Positions 35,029-44,039 are shown, numbered from the stretch's first letter. The stretch is DNA of 64,000 nt from Herbidospora sakaeratensis (GCF_001570525.1 NZ_BBXC01000019.1:62001-126000); one strand, 5' to 3'. Numbers and translations are program-made. Notes: generated by a model not told the origin, from the sequence alone.

Positions 35029-35625
35029 TTATTCATCGGAACCGGGACGCTCGTCCCGTTCTGATTGGCTTTTATCGGCGGCTTGCGCCCGTTCAGTGTT
35101 GATCAGCTCGTTGAGCCAGCGGACCTCACGTTCCACCGACTCCAGGCCGTGCCGCTGCAGCTCGAGGGTGTAGCTGTCGAGCCGCTCACGGGTTCGGGCC
35201 AGGGCCGTGCGGACGTTTTCCATTCGTTCCTCCAGGCGGCTGCGCCGCCCTTCGAGGATCCGCAGGCGTACTTCGGCCTCCGTGTGACGGAAGAACGCGA
35301 AGTGGATGCCGAAGCTCTCGTCCTCCCAGGAGGAGGGACCCGCTTGGGTCAGCAACTCCTGGAGGCGCTCCTTGCCCTCGGCGGTGAGCTTGTAAACGAT
35401 CTTCGACCGGCGGCCGAGGACCACGTCGTCCGGGGGTTCCTCCTCGACGATCAGGCCGTCGGTGAGCAAACCCTTCAAGCATGGGTAGAGCGAGCCGTAG
35501 GAGAACGCGCGGAACATCCCGAGCAGGGTGTTGAGGCGCTTGCGCAGCTCGTAGCCGTGCAGCGGGTTCTCGTGCAGTGAGCCGAGGACGGCGAGCTCCA
35601 GAACGCCGTTTCTGGACCCGGTCAC
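35029..35625 (-). CDS. PadR-family transcriptional regulator
   Basis: A 198-residue regulator with an N-terminal winged helix (LELAVLGSLHENPLHGYELRKRLNTLL, FSYGSLYPCLKGLLTDGLI) and a C-terminal helical dimerisation part rich in Arg/Glu (SRLEERMENVRTALARTRERLDSY). I start it at GTG 35625, with GGAGG upstream, instead of an in-frame ATG at 35673, because a perfect palindrome lies over that ATG and would sit naturally as the promoter operator of the shorter gene. It precedes ino1 in an apparent operon. The ligand is unknown. Confidence 0.9.
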   Translation of the reverse strand: MTGSRNGVLELAVLGSLHENPLHGYELRKRLNTLLGMFRAFSYGSLYPCLKGLLTDGLIVEEEPPDDVVLGRRSKIVYKLTAEGKERLQELLTQAGPSSWEDESFGIHFAFFRHTEAEVRLRILEGRRSRLEERMENVRTALARTRERLDSYTLELQRHGLESVEREVRWLNELINTERAQAADKSQSERDERPGSDE

Positions 35626-35653
35626 TGGAGGCACCTCCTCGGTATTCTTGGTC

Positions 35654-35674
35654 GATGTATCGAGCTGATACATC
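35654..35674. promoter_or_regulatory. Candidate PadR operator
   Basis: GATGTATC (35654-35661) and GATACATC (35667-35674) form a perfect inverted repeat around GAGCT. ATGT/ACAT half-sites are typical PadR operators. It is 29 bp upstream of the padR start. The remaining DNA up to the PBP gene (35675-36028) holds nothing else I recognise. Confidence 0.75.
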
Positions 35675-36028
35675 TGCAGGATACGTCGCGGCGTCAGGGC
35701 GTGCAACGCGAGCTGCGGACGGCCGATCTGCCTGGGGTAACGGCCAACGGTTGGGCAGGATTTGGCAAAGGGACGTAATCTTGCCCACATGTGGTCACAG
35801 CGGACGGGAGTGGCAGGAGGGCCGATGCGGCCCGGAACCATGCCCGTACGCTGGGTAAAAGCCCGGTCAGCAAGGGCCCCGATGGCCCATGAATCCGGCG
35901 AATACCCCGACGGGGCGCCGGAGACCTGTCAAGGTTGTGACCGGAACCGTCTGGTGGTCTCGTACGTCCTCGGGACAGACGCCGAGTAGACGTCGACGAG
36001 CATTCCCCACGAACTTTGACGAGGACGC

Positions 36029-38836
36029 GTGAGTAACAGCAGCTATGGCCCGGGACAGACGGGCGGCCCCTCGGAGGGCGCCGGCCGTGGGCCCCGACCT
36101 GGGCGGCGCCGTCGCTCGCCCGCAGAATCGGCTCCCCCTCAGGCACCGCAGGCACCGCCGCATCAGCCGGTGACCGGCGGCTGGGGCGCGCCACCCGCGC
36201 AGCCCCCCGCCCCGCGGCCCGGCCAGCCCGGCCGCCGCCAGGAGGCCGCATTCGAGGACACCGCCTCCATGGGCGCCGTTCCCCCACCCGCGGGCCCCGG
36301 TCAGCCGGGCGCGGGTCAGCCCACCCGCATAGGCCGCCCACCAGGTGGGCCCGTGAGCCCGGGCGGGAACCTGCCCTTCCCGCAGGGCCCGAGGCCCGTC
36401 GCGCCGGCCGGCGCCACGGGCGGCTTCCAGCGTCCTGTCGAGGGTGAGTCGACCCAGATGATGGGCGCCGGCAGCGGCGGCCGACGCCGCCGCGGCGGCC
36501 CGCCGCAGCCCCTGCCCGGAGGCGGGCCCGGCGGCCCAGGTGGTCCGAAGGGGCCCGACGACTTCGACGACGACGATGACGAGCCGCGCCGCCGCACCGG
36601 CTGGCGCCGGTTCGTGCCGAGCTGGAAGATCGTCGTGGCCGGCGTCACGGTCGTCGTCGCCGGCGTGTTCGGCATGATCGCGATCGCGTACGCCAACACC
36701 CCGGTCCCCGACAAGAACGACGCGCAGGCCGAGGCGCTCGCCCAGGGCTCCACCGTCTACTACGCCGACGGCAAGACCCCGATCGCCCACCTCGGCACCA
36801 AGCGCGTCATCGTCGACATCTCCAAGATCTCGAAGACGCTGCAGGACGCGGTCATCGCGATCGAGAACGACACCTTCCGCGAGGACTCGGGCATCTCCAT
36901 CCCCGCCATGTTCCGTTCGGTGTGGATGACCGCCACGGGCCAGCAGCTCCAGGGCGCCTCGACGATCACCCAGCAGATGGCCCGCAACTACTACGACGGG
37001 CTGAGCCAGGACGTCTCGGTCAAGCGAAAGGTCATGGAGATCTTCGTCGCGGTGAAGATCAACAAGACCATGGAGAAGGACGAGATCCTCGAGCAGTACC
37101 TGAACACGATCAACTTCGGCCGGGCCTACGGCATCGAGGCCGCCGCGCAGGCCTACTTCGGCAAGAAGATGACCGCCGCCAAGCTCGACGTGAACCAGGC
37201 GGCCTACCTGGCGGCCCGCGTCCAGACCCCGAGCTGGTCGGCCGACGAGCCCGCGCTCCAGTCGCGCTTCAAGGACGTCGTCGCCGCGATGGCCCGGCTC
37301 GACCCGGCCAAGTACGGCAACCTGCCGCAGACCGCCAAGTTCCCGAAGACCATCAAGGACCCCAACCTCAACGAGATGGGCGGCCTCAAGGGCTACATGG
37401 TCTCCGTGGCCATCCACGAGCTCAAGGGCCGTGGTCTGACGGAGGAGGCGATCCAGAGCGGCGGCTACAAGATCGTCACGACCTTCGACCCGAAGCTCAT
37501 GAAGACGGCCCAGAAGGTCGTCAAGAACGTCATGGCGGGCGTGCCGAACACCCGCGAGGTGCACACCAGCCTGGCGGCGGTCGACCCGACCAACGGCCGG
37601 GTGATCGCCTTCTACGGCGGCGACGACTACGTCAAGGACAACTGGAACGAGCCCTTCGACTCCGCCAAGCAGGCCGCCTCGGCGTTCAAGCCCTACGTGC
37701 TGGCCGCGTGGCTCGACGCCGGCTACAGCCTGAACAGCTGGCTGCCCGGCAACGAGACCGTGCCGAAGGAGATCCCCGGCCAGGCCAGGGGCGGTTTCAC
37801 CAACGACCACGGCGGCCCCGCGGCGGTCACCGCGATCACCGCGACCTCGGCCTCGGTCAACACCGCCTACGTCTCGATGGCCTACAAGCTCGACGAGGAC
37901 ACCGGCACGATCGGCAAGCTCAGCTCGGTCCGCGACATCGTGGTCGAGGCCGGCTTCTCCGAGCAGCGCATGGACGCCGACATCAAGCGCGGCACCTACC
38001 AGTTCTCGATCGGCTCGGCCCAGGTCACCGCCGTGGAGCAGGCCGCCGGATACTCGATCTTCGCCAACGCCGGCAAGCACGTGAACTACCACGTGATCAA
38101 GGGCGTCTACCAGGGCAAGCAGCTCAAGTACCCCGAGCGCAAGCCGGTCAAGCAGGTCATCTCGGCCGAGGCGTCCGCCGACGCGGTCGTCGCGCTGGAG
38201 GAGGTCCTCAAGTCCGGTACGGCCGGCGGCCAGGGCATCGGCCGTCCGGCCGGCGGCAAGACGGGCACCAACAACGAGGAGAAGGAGGCCTGGTTCGTCG
38301 GGTTCACCCCGCAGGTCTCCACCGCCGTCGGCATGTACCGCGAGGAGTGCCGGACCAAGAGCGGCAAGGTCGTGCCCCCGGTGAACGCGCGCTGCCCCTA
38401 CTGGAAGGGCAAGACGCCGGAGACGGGTGACCCCAAGTTCACGATGGCCAACCCGTACAGCCAGCCCTACGAGGTGTCGCTCGGCTTCGCCGGCGCCAGC
38501 TTCCCGACCCGCATCTGGCGGGAGTTCATGCTGGAGGCCCACAAGAACAAGCCGGTCGCGCAGTTCCCGCCGAAGGCCGGGGTCGGCGCCCCCGAGAACA
38601 TCGTGCCCAGCCCGACTCCGACGCCCAAGCCGGAGGAGGAGGTCATCGAGGAGCCGACCCTGCCGTGGGAGGACGACGGCGGCGGCCCTGGCGAGAGCGA
38701 GTGCTTCCCGGGCGCGCCCGAGTGCGAGGTCGACATCCCCGACGGCGGCGGCGAAGTGCCGTTCGATCCGTTCAGCTCGCCGGCCACCCCGGCGCAGCAG
38801 CAGGCTCCCCCTGCCTCGTCGGGACGTAAGTCGTAG
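36029..38836 (+). CDS. Bifunctional penicillin-binding protein, class A (PonA type)
   Basis: Makes and cross-links peptidoglycan glycan strands. The 935-residue product has a long disordered Pro/Gly/Arg cytosolic N-terminus (about 1-190), one membrane helix (IVVAGVTVVVAGVFGMIAIAY), a GT51 transglycosylase domain (IAIENDTFRED, GASTITQQMARN, EILEQYLNTINFGRAYGIEAAA) and a transpeptidase domain with SAFK, SVN and KTGT motifs, then an acidic Pro-rich tail. The first GT51 motif reads IENDTF where EDxxF is usual; the catalytic glutamate remains. Its place after ino1-padR matches mycobacterial ponA1. The long N-terminus probably carries phosphorylation or scaffold contacts. Confidence 0.94.
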   Translation: MSNSSYGPGQTGGPSEGAGRGPRPGRRRRSPAESAPPQAPQAPPHQPVTGGWGAPPAQPPAPRPGQPGRRQEAAFEDTASMGAVPPPAGPGQPGAGQPTRIGRPPGGPVSPGGNLPFPQGPRPVAPAGATGGFQRPVEGESTQMMGAGSGGRRRRGGPPQPLPGGGPGGPGGPKGPDDFDDDDDEPRRRTGWRRFVPSWKIVVAGVTVVVAGVFGMIAIAYANTPVPDKNDAQAEALAQGSTVYYADGKTPIAHLGTKRVIVDISKISKTLQDAVIAIENDTFREDSGISIPAMFRSVWMTATGQQLQGASTITQQMARNYYDGLSQDVSVKRKVMEIFVAVKINKTMEKDEILEQYLNTINFGRAYGIEAAAQAYFGKKMTAAKLDVNQAAYLAARVQTPSWSADEPALQSRFKDVVAAMARLDPAKYGNLPQTAKFPKTIKDPNLNEMGGLKGYMVSVAIHELKGRGLTEEAIQSGGYKIVTTFDPKLMKTAQKVVKNVMAGVPNTREVHTSLAAVDPTNGRVIAFYGGDDYVKDNWNEPFDSAKQAASAFKPYVLAAWLDAGYSLNSWLPGNETVPKEIPGQARGGFTNDHGGPAAVTAITATSASVNTAYVSMAYKLDEDTGTIGKLSSVRDIVVEAGFSEQRMDADIKRGTYQFSIGSAQVTAVEQAAGYSIFANAGKHVNYHVIKGVYQGKQLKYPERKPVKQVISAEASADAVVALEEVLKSGTAGGQGIGRPAGGKTGTNNEEKEAWFVGFTPQVSTAVGMYREECRTKSGKVVPPVNARCPYWKGKTPETGDPKFTMANPYSQPYEVSLGFAGASFPTRIWREFMLEAHKNKPVAQFPPKAGVGAPENIVPSPTPTPKPEEEVIEEPTLPWEDDGGGPGESECFPGAPECEVDIPDGGGEVPFDPFSSPATPAQQQAPPASSGRKS

Positions 38837-38906
38837 GGTTCGGACTCGTCCAGGTCGGGGTGTCGCCGGTACAGTGCGACACCCCGACACCTGATCGAAT
38901 GGCCTC

Positions 38907-40229
38907 ATGATGACCCGGACGACGGAAGCCCCCGGGCCGCGCGCGGCGGTCGTAAACGGACTCATTCCATATGTGCCGCTGGGCCTGCTGGCCTCGTTGG
39001 GCGCGATCCTGGCCTACTACTGGAAGTCCGCCTGCCGGTTCGGCGGGGCCTGGAACTCCGGCATCGATCAGTACACGAACTTCTGCTACACCGACATCTA
39101 TCCGTTGTGGTTCGCCCGCGGCCTGAATGAAGGAAAGATCCCTTACATTCAGGGAGAGGTCGAATATCCCGTCGGCATCGGCGGGATCATGGAGCTGGTG
39201 CGCCGCCTGTCGTTCGGCGACGCGGTCCGCTTCTACGACCTCACCGTCATCCTCATGGGCGTCAGCCTGGTGATCGGCGTGTTGTGCATGGCCGCGCTCG
39301 CCGGGCCGACCCGCAAGTGGGACGCCCTCTGGTACGCCCTGGCTCCCGCGGTCATCTTGTCGGCGTACATCAACTGGGACCTGGCCGCCGGAGCGCTCGC
39401 GCTCGGCGGGCTGCTCGCCTGGGCGCGCGAGCGCCACTACCTCGCCGGGGCGCTGCTGGCCCTGGCGGTGGCGACCAAGTTCTACCCGCTGATGTTCCTC
39501 GGGGCGCTGTTCCTGCTGACCGTGCGCACCGCCAAGTGGGGACCGTTCCTGAAGATGCTCGGCGCGGCGGTCGGCGTGTGGCTGCTGGCCAACGGGCCGG
39601 TCATGCTGGCCAGCTTCGACGGCTGGAAGCGCTTCTACACCTTCAGCAGCGAGCGCGGGGTCGACTGGGGCGGCCTGTGGTTCTTCTTCCAGAAGTACCA
39701 GTGGGGCATCCTGGCCGACGGCGAACACCTGAACCTGATGGCGATGATCGCGGTCGGCGTGCTGCTGCTCGGCATCGCGATCCTCACCCTCGCCGCGCCC
39801 ACCCGGCCCCGGCTGATGCAGATCTGCTTCCTGGCGCTGGCCGCGTTCATGGTCACCAACAAGGTCTGGTCGCCCCAGTACGTGTTGTGGCTGATGCCCT
39901 TCGCGGTGCTCGCCCGGCCGAAGTGGCCCTCGCTCGCGGTGTGGCAGGTGACCGAGGTCTGGTACTTCTTCGCCATCTGGCTCTACTTCGTCGGCATGGA
40001 CCCCAACCACACGGCGCAGGGCATCGGCGACGGGCCCTACTTCCTGGCCGTCTGGGCGCGGGCGCTGGCCGTCATCGCGCTGATGGTGCTGGTCGTGCTC
40101 GACATCCTGATGCCCGACCGCGACGTCGTCAGGGTCGCCGGGATCGACGACCAGGCGGGTGGGGTGTTTGACGGGGCGCCCGATCGGTTCGTGCTGTTCC
40201 GCCGGGCCGCCAAGACCGAAACGAGCTGA
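38907..40229 (+). CDS. GT87/DUF2029-type polyprenyl-phosphate mannosyltransferase
   Basis: A 440-residue polytopic protein with about 10-12 helices and the GT-C pattern: an acidic site in the first extracytoplasmic loop (YTDIYPLWFARGL... VEYPVGIG) and later WSPQYVLWLMPFA, typical of the mannosyltransferases related to Rv0051 and PimE. It probably adds a mannose from polyprenyl-phosphate-mannose to a lipid or glycan outside the membrane. The PBP gene lies 70 bp upstream and the next gene begins one base after its stop region, so both transferases are likely coexpressed. Confidence 0.8.
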   Translation: MMTRTTEAPGPRAAVVNGLIPYVPLGLLASLGAILAYYWKSACRFGGAWNSGIDQYTNFCYTDIYPLWFARGLNEGKIPYIQGEVEYPVGIGGIMELVRRLSFGDAVRFYDLTVILMGVSLVIGVLCMAALAGPTRKWDALWYALAPAVILSAYINWDLAAGALALGGLLAWARERHYLAGALLALAVATKFYPLMFLGALFLLTVRTAKWGPFLKMLGAAVGVWLLANGPVMLASFDGWKRFYTFSSERGVDWGGLWFFFQKYQWGILADGEHLNLMAMIAVGVLLLGIAILTLAAPTRPRLMQICFLALAAFMVTNKVWSPQYVLWLMPFAVLARPKWPSLAVWQVTEVWYFFAIWLYFVGMDPNHTAQGIGDGPYFLAVWARALAVIALMVLVVLDILMPDRDVVRVAGIDDQAGGVFDGAPDRFVLFRRAAKTETS

Positions 40230-40230
40230 G

Positions 40231-41442
40231 ATGCGATACGCCGCTCCGGTGTGGCTGCTGACCCGCGTCCTGCTGTTCCTGGCCGCGATGCAGATCATTC
40301 CGGTGGGTTTCTCGATGTCGTTCGAGAACGACATCCGGCTCTACTCCGACTGGTCGAACGTCCTGCTCACCGGGCAGTTCCCCGACAACGACGACAAGTG
40401 GCAGTATCCGCCGTTCGCGGCCATCCCGATGCTGGTGCCGCACCTGCTGCCGTTCTTCGACTACCTGGTGTCGTTCTTCCTGATCGCGATCCTGTGCGAC
40501 CTGGGGATCCTGCTGCTGATCTGGCGGTTCTGCCGGCGTACCGGCGGCGGGAACGGGGCCCTGTGGGCCTGGGTGGTCGGGCCGGTGCTGCTCGGGCCGC
40601 TGCTGATCGCCCGCTACGACCTGATGGTGGCGATCTTCGCGGTGGCGGCGCTGACGGCGTCCACCGACGCGGCGGTGCGGGGCGCGCTCATCGGCATCGG
40701 ATTCTCGATCAAGGTGTGGCCGATCGCGCTGCTGGCCGGGCTGCGCCGCTGGCGCGAGTTGCTCACCGGCAGCGCCTCGGCGGTGGCCGCCACCGTGGTG
40801 GCCTGCGGCGCGACCGCGCTGGTCATGCCCAACGCGCTCGACTTCCTGACCGCCCAGCAGGAACGCGGCCTCCAGGTGGAGTCGATGGCCGCGACGCCGT
40901 TCGTGCTGCTGCGCGCCCTCGGCCTGTGGGGCGGCTTCTCCACCTACCAGCACGGCGCGATGGAACTGGCCGGCCCGGGGGTCGAGACGGCTATCACGAT
41001 CGCGGTGCTGGCCACCCCGATCGCGGCGGTGCTGCTCGTCGTGTGGTGGTTGCGGGCCCACCCGACCGAGGCCACGTTCTACGACGCGGCGCTGACGACC
41101 GTGCTGCTGCTCGTGGTGACCAGCCGGGTGCTCTCACCCCAGTACATGATCTGGCTCATCGGCCTGGCCGCCGTGGTGTTCTCGGTGCCGAGGTCGAGCC
41201 AGAAAGAGGTGGCGTGGTTGCTGCTGGCGGCCACGCTGCTGACCGGGATCGCCTATCCGTGGATCGAGGAGCACTACTCGTGGAAGGGCGAACTGCCCGG
41301 CACCCTGGTGCTGGCCGCCCGCAACCTGCTGCTGCTGATGGCCGCGGTGTTGTCGTTCAGAAGGTTGTGGACGAGCACCCGCCGCCCCCCGGCCGAAGAC
41401 GACGCCGGCGAGCGGGAGCTCCAGACCGTACCCACTTCTTGA
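40231..41442 (+). CDS. Second GT87/DUF2029-type transferase
   Basis: A 403-residue polytopic membrane protein homologous in plan to its upstream neighbour: ENDIRLYSDWSNVL with acidic residues after helix 1, KWQYPPFAAIP, and VLSPQYMIWLIGLAA late in the chain. ATG 40231 directly follows the TGA of the first gene. Two adjacent GT-C transferases suggest successive steps on one envelope glycolipid. Acceptor and donor are not known; other hexoses are possible. Confidence 0.8.
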   Translation: MRYAAPVWLLTRVLLFLAAMQIIPVGFSMSFENDIRLYSDWSNVLLTGQFPDNDDKWQYPPFAAIPMLVPHLLPFFDYLVSFFLIAILCDLGILLLIWRFCRRTGGGNGALWAWVVGPVLLGPLLIARYDLMVAIFAVAALTASTDAAVRGALIGIGFSIKVWPIALLAGLRRWRELLTGSASAVAATVVACGATALVMPNALDFLTAQQERGLQVESMAATPFVLLRALGLWGGFSTYQHGAMELAGPGVETAITIAVLATPIAAVLLVVWWLRAHPTEATFYDAALTTVLLLVVTSRVLSPQYMIWLIGLAAVVFSVPRSSQKEVAWLLLAATLLTGIAYPWIEEHYSWKGELPGTLVLAARNLLLLMAAVLSFRRLWTSTRRPPAEDDAGERELQTVPTS

Positions 41443-41460
41443 GCGCGGGAATCCGCAGAC

Positions 41461-41490
41461 TTTATCCACAGGCTGTGGATTAAAGATTTT
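41461..41490. terminator. Terminator made of two facing DnaA-box-like sequences
   Basis: TTTATCCACAG and CTGTGGATTAAA form a hairpin with one bulge, followed by ATTTTTT, between the convergent GT87 and endonuclease IV genes. The left arm contains a perfect TTATCCACA (41462-41470). Confidence 0.7.
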
Positions 41491-42250
41491 TTCTGAGGAA
41501 GGCGATGTCGTCGGCCTGGCCGTCGCCCGGCGTCTCCACCACGATGGGGGCGCCGGCCTGGCGGCAGATCTCCAGGATCAGCTCCGGGTCGATCTGCCCG
41601 TGCCCCAGGTTCGTGTGTCGGTCGGCGCCCGAGTCGAACGCGTCCCGCGAGTCGTTGCAGTGGACCAGGTCGATGCGGCCGGTGATCGCCATGACCCGGT
41701 CGACGATGCCCTCGAGGTTCTCCCCGGCGGCGTGGGCGTGACAGGTGTCGAGGCAGAAGCCGATCTTCTCCGGCTCGCGGGCCTTCGCGGTCACCGCGTC
41801 CCAGAGCCGGGCGATCGTGTCGAGGTGGCGGGTCATGGCGTTGTCGCCCCCGGCCGTGTTCTCGATCAGGACGGGGATCGGGCAGTCCATACGCTCGAAC
41901 ACCTTGCCCCAGTTGTCGAACCCCTTCTGCGGGTCTTCGCCCTTGTTCAGGTGGCCGCCGTGCACGATCAGCCCGGTCGCGCCGAGCTCGGCCGCGGCCT
42001 TGAGCTGGCCCTCCAGCAGCTTGCGGCTGGGGATGCGGATGCGGTTGTTCGTCGTGGCGACGTTGATCAGATAAGGGGCGTGGACGAAGACCTGCACATC
42101 GGACTCGCGGATCGCGTCGGCGCTCGCGGGCATGACCGGCCCCTTGAACCCCTGCGGATCACCGAGGAAGAACTGCACCACCTCGGCCTCGCGAGCGGCG
42201 GCGTGGGCCAGCGGGTCGTCCTGGTCGACATGAGCTCCGATACGCACCAT
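41480..42250 (-). CDS. nfo: Endonuclease IV (AP endonuclease)
   Basis: TIM-barrel, trinuclear-zinc enzyme of base-excision repair cutting at abasic sites. The 256-residue product shows the metal-site pattern: HAPYLINVAT, IVHGGHLNKG, LIENTAGG, GFCLDTCHAHAAG, LVHCNDSRDAFDSGADRHTNLGHG and the final VVETPG. ATG 42250 is the start. It is inserted in the otherwise conserved stretch between the GT87 genes and rpsF, and its stop overlaps the T-run of the shared terminator. Confidence 0.93.
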   Translation of the reverse strand: MVRIGAHVDQDDPLAHAAAREAEVVQFFLGDPQGFKGPVMPASADAIRESDVQVFVHAPYLINVATTNNRIRIPSRKLLEGQLKAAAELGATGLIVHGGHLNKGEDPQKGFDNWGKVFERMDCPIPVLIENTAGGDNAMTRHLDTIARLWDAVTAKAREPEKIGFCLDTCHAHAAGENLEGIVDRVMAITGRIDLVHCNDSRDAFDSGADRHTNLGHGQIDPELILEICRQAGAPIVVETPGDGQADDIAFLRKNL

Positions 42251-42361
42251 GTAGTCGAGCCTAACGGGCTTTTGAAGAGCGTTTCAAAGGTGATCGTCCG
42301 GGCAGTCGCGATGGCGGTTGACGCGCCCTGCGTCTCGCGCGTCACGACAAAAGGAGACGAC

Positions 42362-42538
42362 ATGCGCTACCGGGTCGGGAGTTTCATCCTGCTGATCTAC
42401 ATCCTGGTCGGCATTTACGTGGCGTGGGTCTACGACTACCTCACGCCCGGCATTCTTCGCGACATCGCCGAGGCCCTTCTTTCGATCTTCCTCTGGTTCC
42501 TCGTCCTTCTCGGGGTGGACCTGCATATCGGCAAGTGA
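42362..42538 (+). CDS. Small membrane protein, 58 residues
   Basis: MRYRVGSFILLIYILVGIYV starts a protein with two hydrophobic helices (about 7-24 and 40-55) joined by YDYLTPGILRDIAE. ATG 42362 has a perfect AAAGGAGA ribosome site. A strong terminator follows. Very short proteins of this type are common in actinobacteria and annotated as hypothetical; I do not know the function. The excellent signals support expression. Confidence 0.8.
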   Translation: MRYRVGSFILLIYILVGIYVAWVYDYLTPGILRDIAEALLSIFLWFLVLLGVDLHIGK

Positions 42539-42548
42539 TTTCCATGGA

Positions 42549-42576
42549 AAAGGCCGCAGCGCGTGCTGCGGCCTTT
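42549..42576. terminator. Bidirectional terminator
   Basis: Perfect 12-bp stem AAAGGCCGCAGC / GCTGCGGCCTTT with loop GCGT, followed by CTTTT, between two convergent small genes. Confidence 0.9.
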
Positions 42577-42594
42577 CTTTTCGCCCGTGGACGT

Positions 42595-42903
42595 CTAGAC
42601 GAATCCGCCGTGGGCGATGCCCAGCCCGGCGCCGACGAACGACCCCACGATGCCCATGATGTTGAACACCCGCTGGGGCGTGGTCACCGAGATGAACTGG
42701 GAGAACAGCCCAGTGAAGAAGCCGACCGCGCCCAGCCACGACGCGGGCACGTGGAGGGCCACGACGAACCCGAAGACGAAGGCGAAGACGCCGATCGTGA
42801 ACACCGAAAGACACAGGACGTTCTGCAGCCGATGGGGCCGGCCGTCGGTGTTGAGCGTGAGTTTTCGCGGCTGGCCCGCGACGGGATCCAAGATGTGTGG
42901 CAT
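42595..42903 (-). CDS. Small membrane protein, unknown function
   Basis: 102 residues from ATG 42903 (an in-frame GTG at 42912 is also possible; AGGAGAAGGGGG serves both). It has a polar start, then two or three helices: LSVFTIGVFAFVFGFVVAL, SWLGAVGFFTGLFSQFIS and MGIVGSFVGAGLGIAHGG. No family recognised. The 51-bp hairpin element lies 30 bp upstream of its start, so the element may sit in its leader or promoter. Confidence 0.75.
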   Translation of the reverse strand: MPHILDPVAGQPRKLTLNTDGRPHRLQNVLCLSVFTIGVFAFVFGFVVALHVPASWLGAVGFFTGLFSQFISVTTPQRVFNIMGIVGSFVGAGLGIAHGGFV

Positions 42904-42932
42904 AAGCGCCACCCCCTTCTCCTGTCTTTTCA

Positions 42933-42983
42933 GGCAGGTTCAGAACGCGAGCCACGGCCGGCCTTCGGCCGTCCGCATCTCGC
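42933..42983. repeat. 51-bp hairpin element, copy 2
   Basis: Same element as 23199-23249. Here ACGGCCG / CGGCCGT form a perfect inner stem inside the outer GCGAG / CTCGC pairing. Confidence 0.8.
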
Positions 42984-43122
42984 TTCCCCTCAGGATTCCC
43001 GGACCGGACCGGACACAACCGCCGCCCTGGTAGCCTTGACGGGCTGCGTCTGCTAAGGACGCGCGTCCTCCTGTCACGGCAAGGCGTCGTGGCCGCAGAG
43101 TCCAGAGGAGGTTGGATTCCGC

Positions 43123-43413
43123 ATGCGTCGATACGAGATGATGGTCATCCTCGACCCGTCCCTCGATGAGCGCACCGTGCAGCCCTCACTCGACCAGTTC
43201 CTCGCCGTCGTCCGCAACGACGGTGGCACCGTGGAGAAGGTCGAAGTCTGGGGCCGTCGCCGGCTGTCCTACGACATCGACAAGAAGTCCGAGGGCATCT
43301 ACGCCGTCGTCGACCTCTCGGCCGAGCCGGCCACGGTCAAGGAGCTGGACCGTCAGCTCAACCTCAATGAGGGCATTCTTCGTACGAAGGTGCTGCGTCC
43401 CGAACTTCACTGA
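43123..43413 (+). CDS. rpsF: 30S ribosomal protein S6
   Basis: A 96-residue small-subunit protein: [44 protein letters not shown] and the end VLRPELH are canonical. ATG 43123 has GAGGAGGT upstream. It starts the operon rpsF-ssb-rpsR-rplI, which is fixed in bacteria. The 130-bp leader (about 43000-43122) has several short GC stems and could carry an S6:S18 autoregulatory structure, but I could not confirm the motif by eye. Confidence 0.97.
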   Translation: MRRYEMMVILDPSLDERTVQPSLDQFLAVVRNDGGTVEKVEVWGRRRLSYDIDKKSEGIYAVVDLSAEPATVKELDRQLNLNEGILRTKVLRPELH

Positions 43414-43481
43414 CGTTTTGTCGGAGCCTGGCTTTACGCTGGGCGACTAATACGTCGGCGGGATACGAAAGGCTACGACCG

Positions 43482-44039
43482 ATGGCAGCAGGCGACACCA
43501 CAATCACCATCGTCGGCAACCTTGTCGACGACCCCGAGCTCCGCTTCACGCCCACGGGGCAGGCGGTGGCCCGGTTCCGCATCGCGTCCACTCCGCGGTT
43601 CCTCGACAAGCAGACCAACGAGTGGAAAGACGGCGAGGGCCTGTTCCTCACTTGCAACGTCTGGCGTCAGGCGGCGGAGAACGTCGCCGAGAGCCTCCAG
43701 CGCGGCATGCGGGTGATCGTGCAGGGCCGGCTGCGCCAGCGGTCGTACGAAACCAAGGAAGGCGAGAAGCGCACCGTCTACGAGGTCGAGGTCGACGAGG
43801 TCGGCCCCTCGCTGCGCAACGCCACCGCCAAGGTCAACAAGACCGCCCGTCAGGGCGGCGGAGGCGGCGGCGGCTTCGGCGGCCCCGCCAACGACCCCTG
43901 GGCCAGCGCGTCCCCGGCCCCGTCCGGTGGCGGCGGCTTCCAGGGCGGCGGCGGCGGTGGTGGCGGCGGCTACAGCGGCGGCAGCCCGCAGGGCGGCGGC
44001 GGCTTCGGCGGCGACTACAGCGACGAACCGCCTTTCTAA
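43482..44039 (+). CDS. ssb: Single-stranded DNA-binding protein
   Basis: A 185-residue OB-fold protein (about 1-115: [42 protein letters not shown]) with a long Gly-rich linker ([11 protein letters not shown] and similar runs) and the acidic partner-binding tip DEPPF. It binds ssDNA as a tetramer at the fork and recruits repair and replication proteins. It lies between rpsF and rpsR; the tail contains the conserved terminal Pro-Pro-Phe. Confidence 0.97.
   Translation: MAAGDTTITIVGNLVDDPELRFTPTGQAVARFRIASTPRFLDKQTNEWKDGEGLFLTCNVWRQAAENVAESLQRGMRVIVQGRLRQRSYETKEGEKRTVYEVEVDEVGPSLRNATAKVNKTARQGGGGGGGFGGPANDPWASASPAPSGGGGFQGGGGGGGGGYSGGSPQGGGGFGGDYSDEPPF

Noticed and set aside
35867-38965. A 1032-codon open frame on the minus strand
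   Set aside because: It is antisense to the PBP gene; long antisense frames are usual in high-GC DNA. Its translation is Arg/Gly/Val-rich with no domain.
43020-43122. S6:S18 ribosomal leader RNA
   Set aside because: GC stems and CCG triplets are present but I could not align the defined motif by eye; a covariance-model scan would decide.
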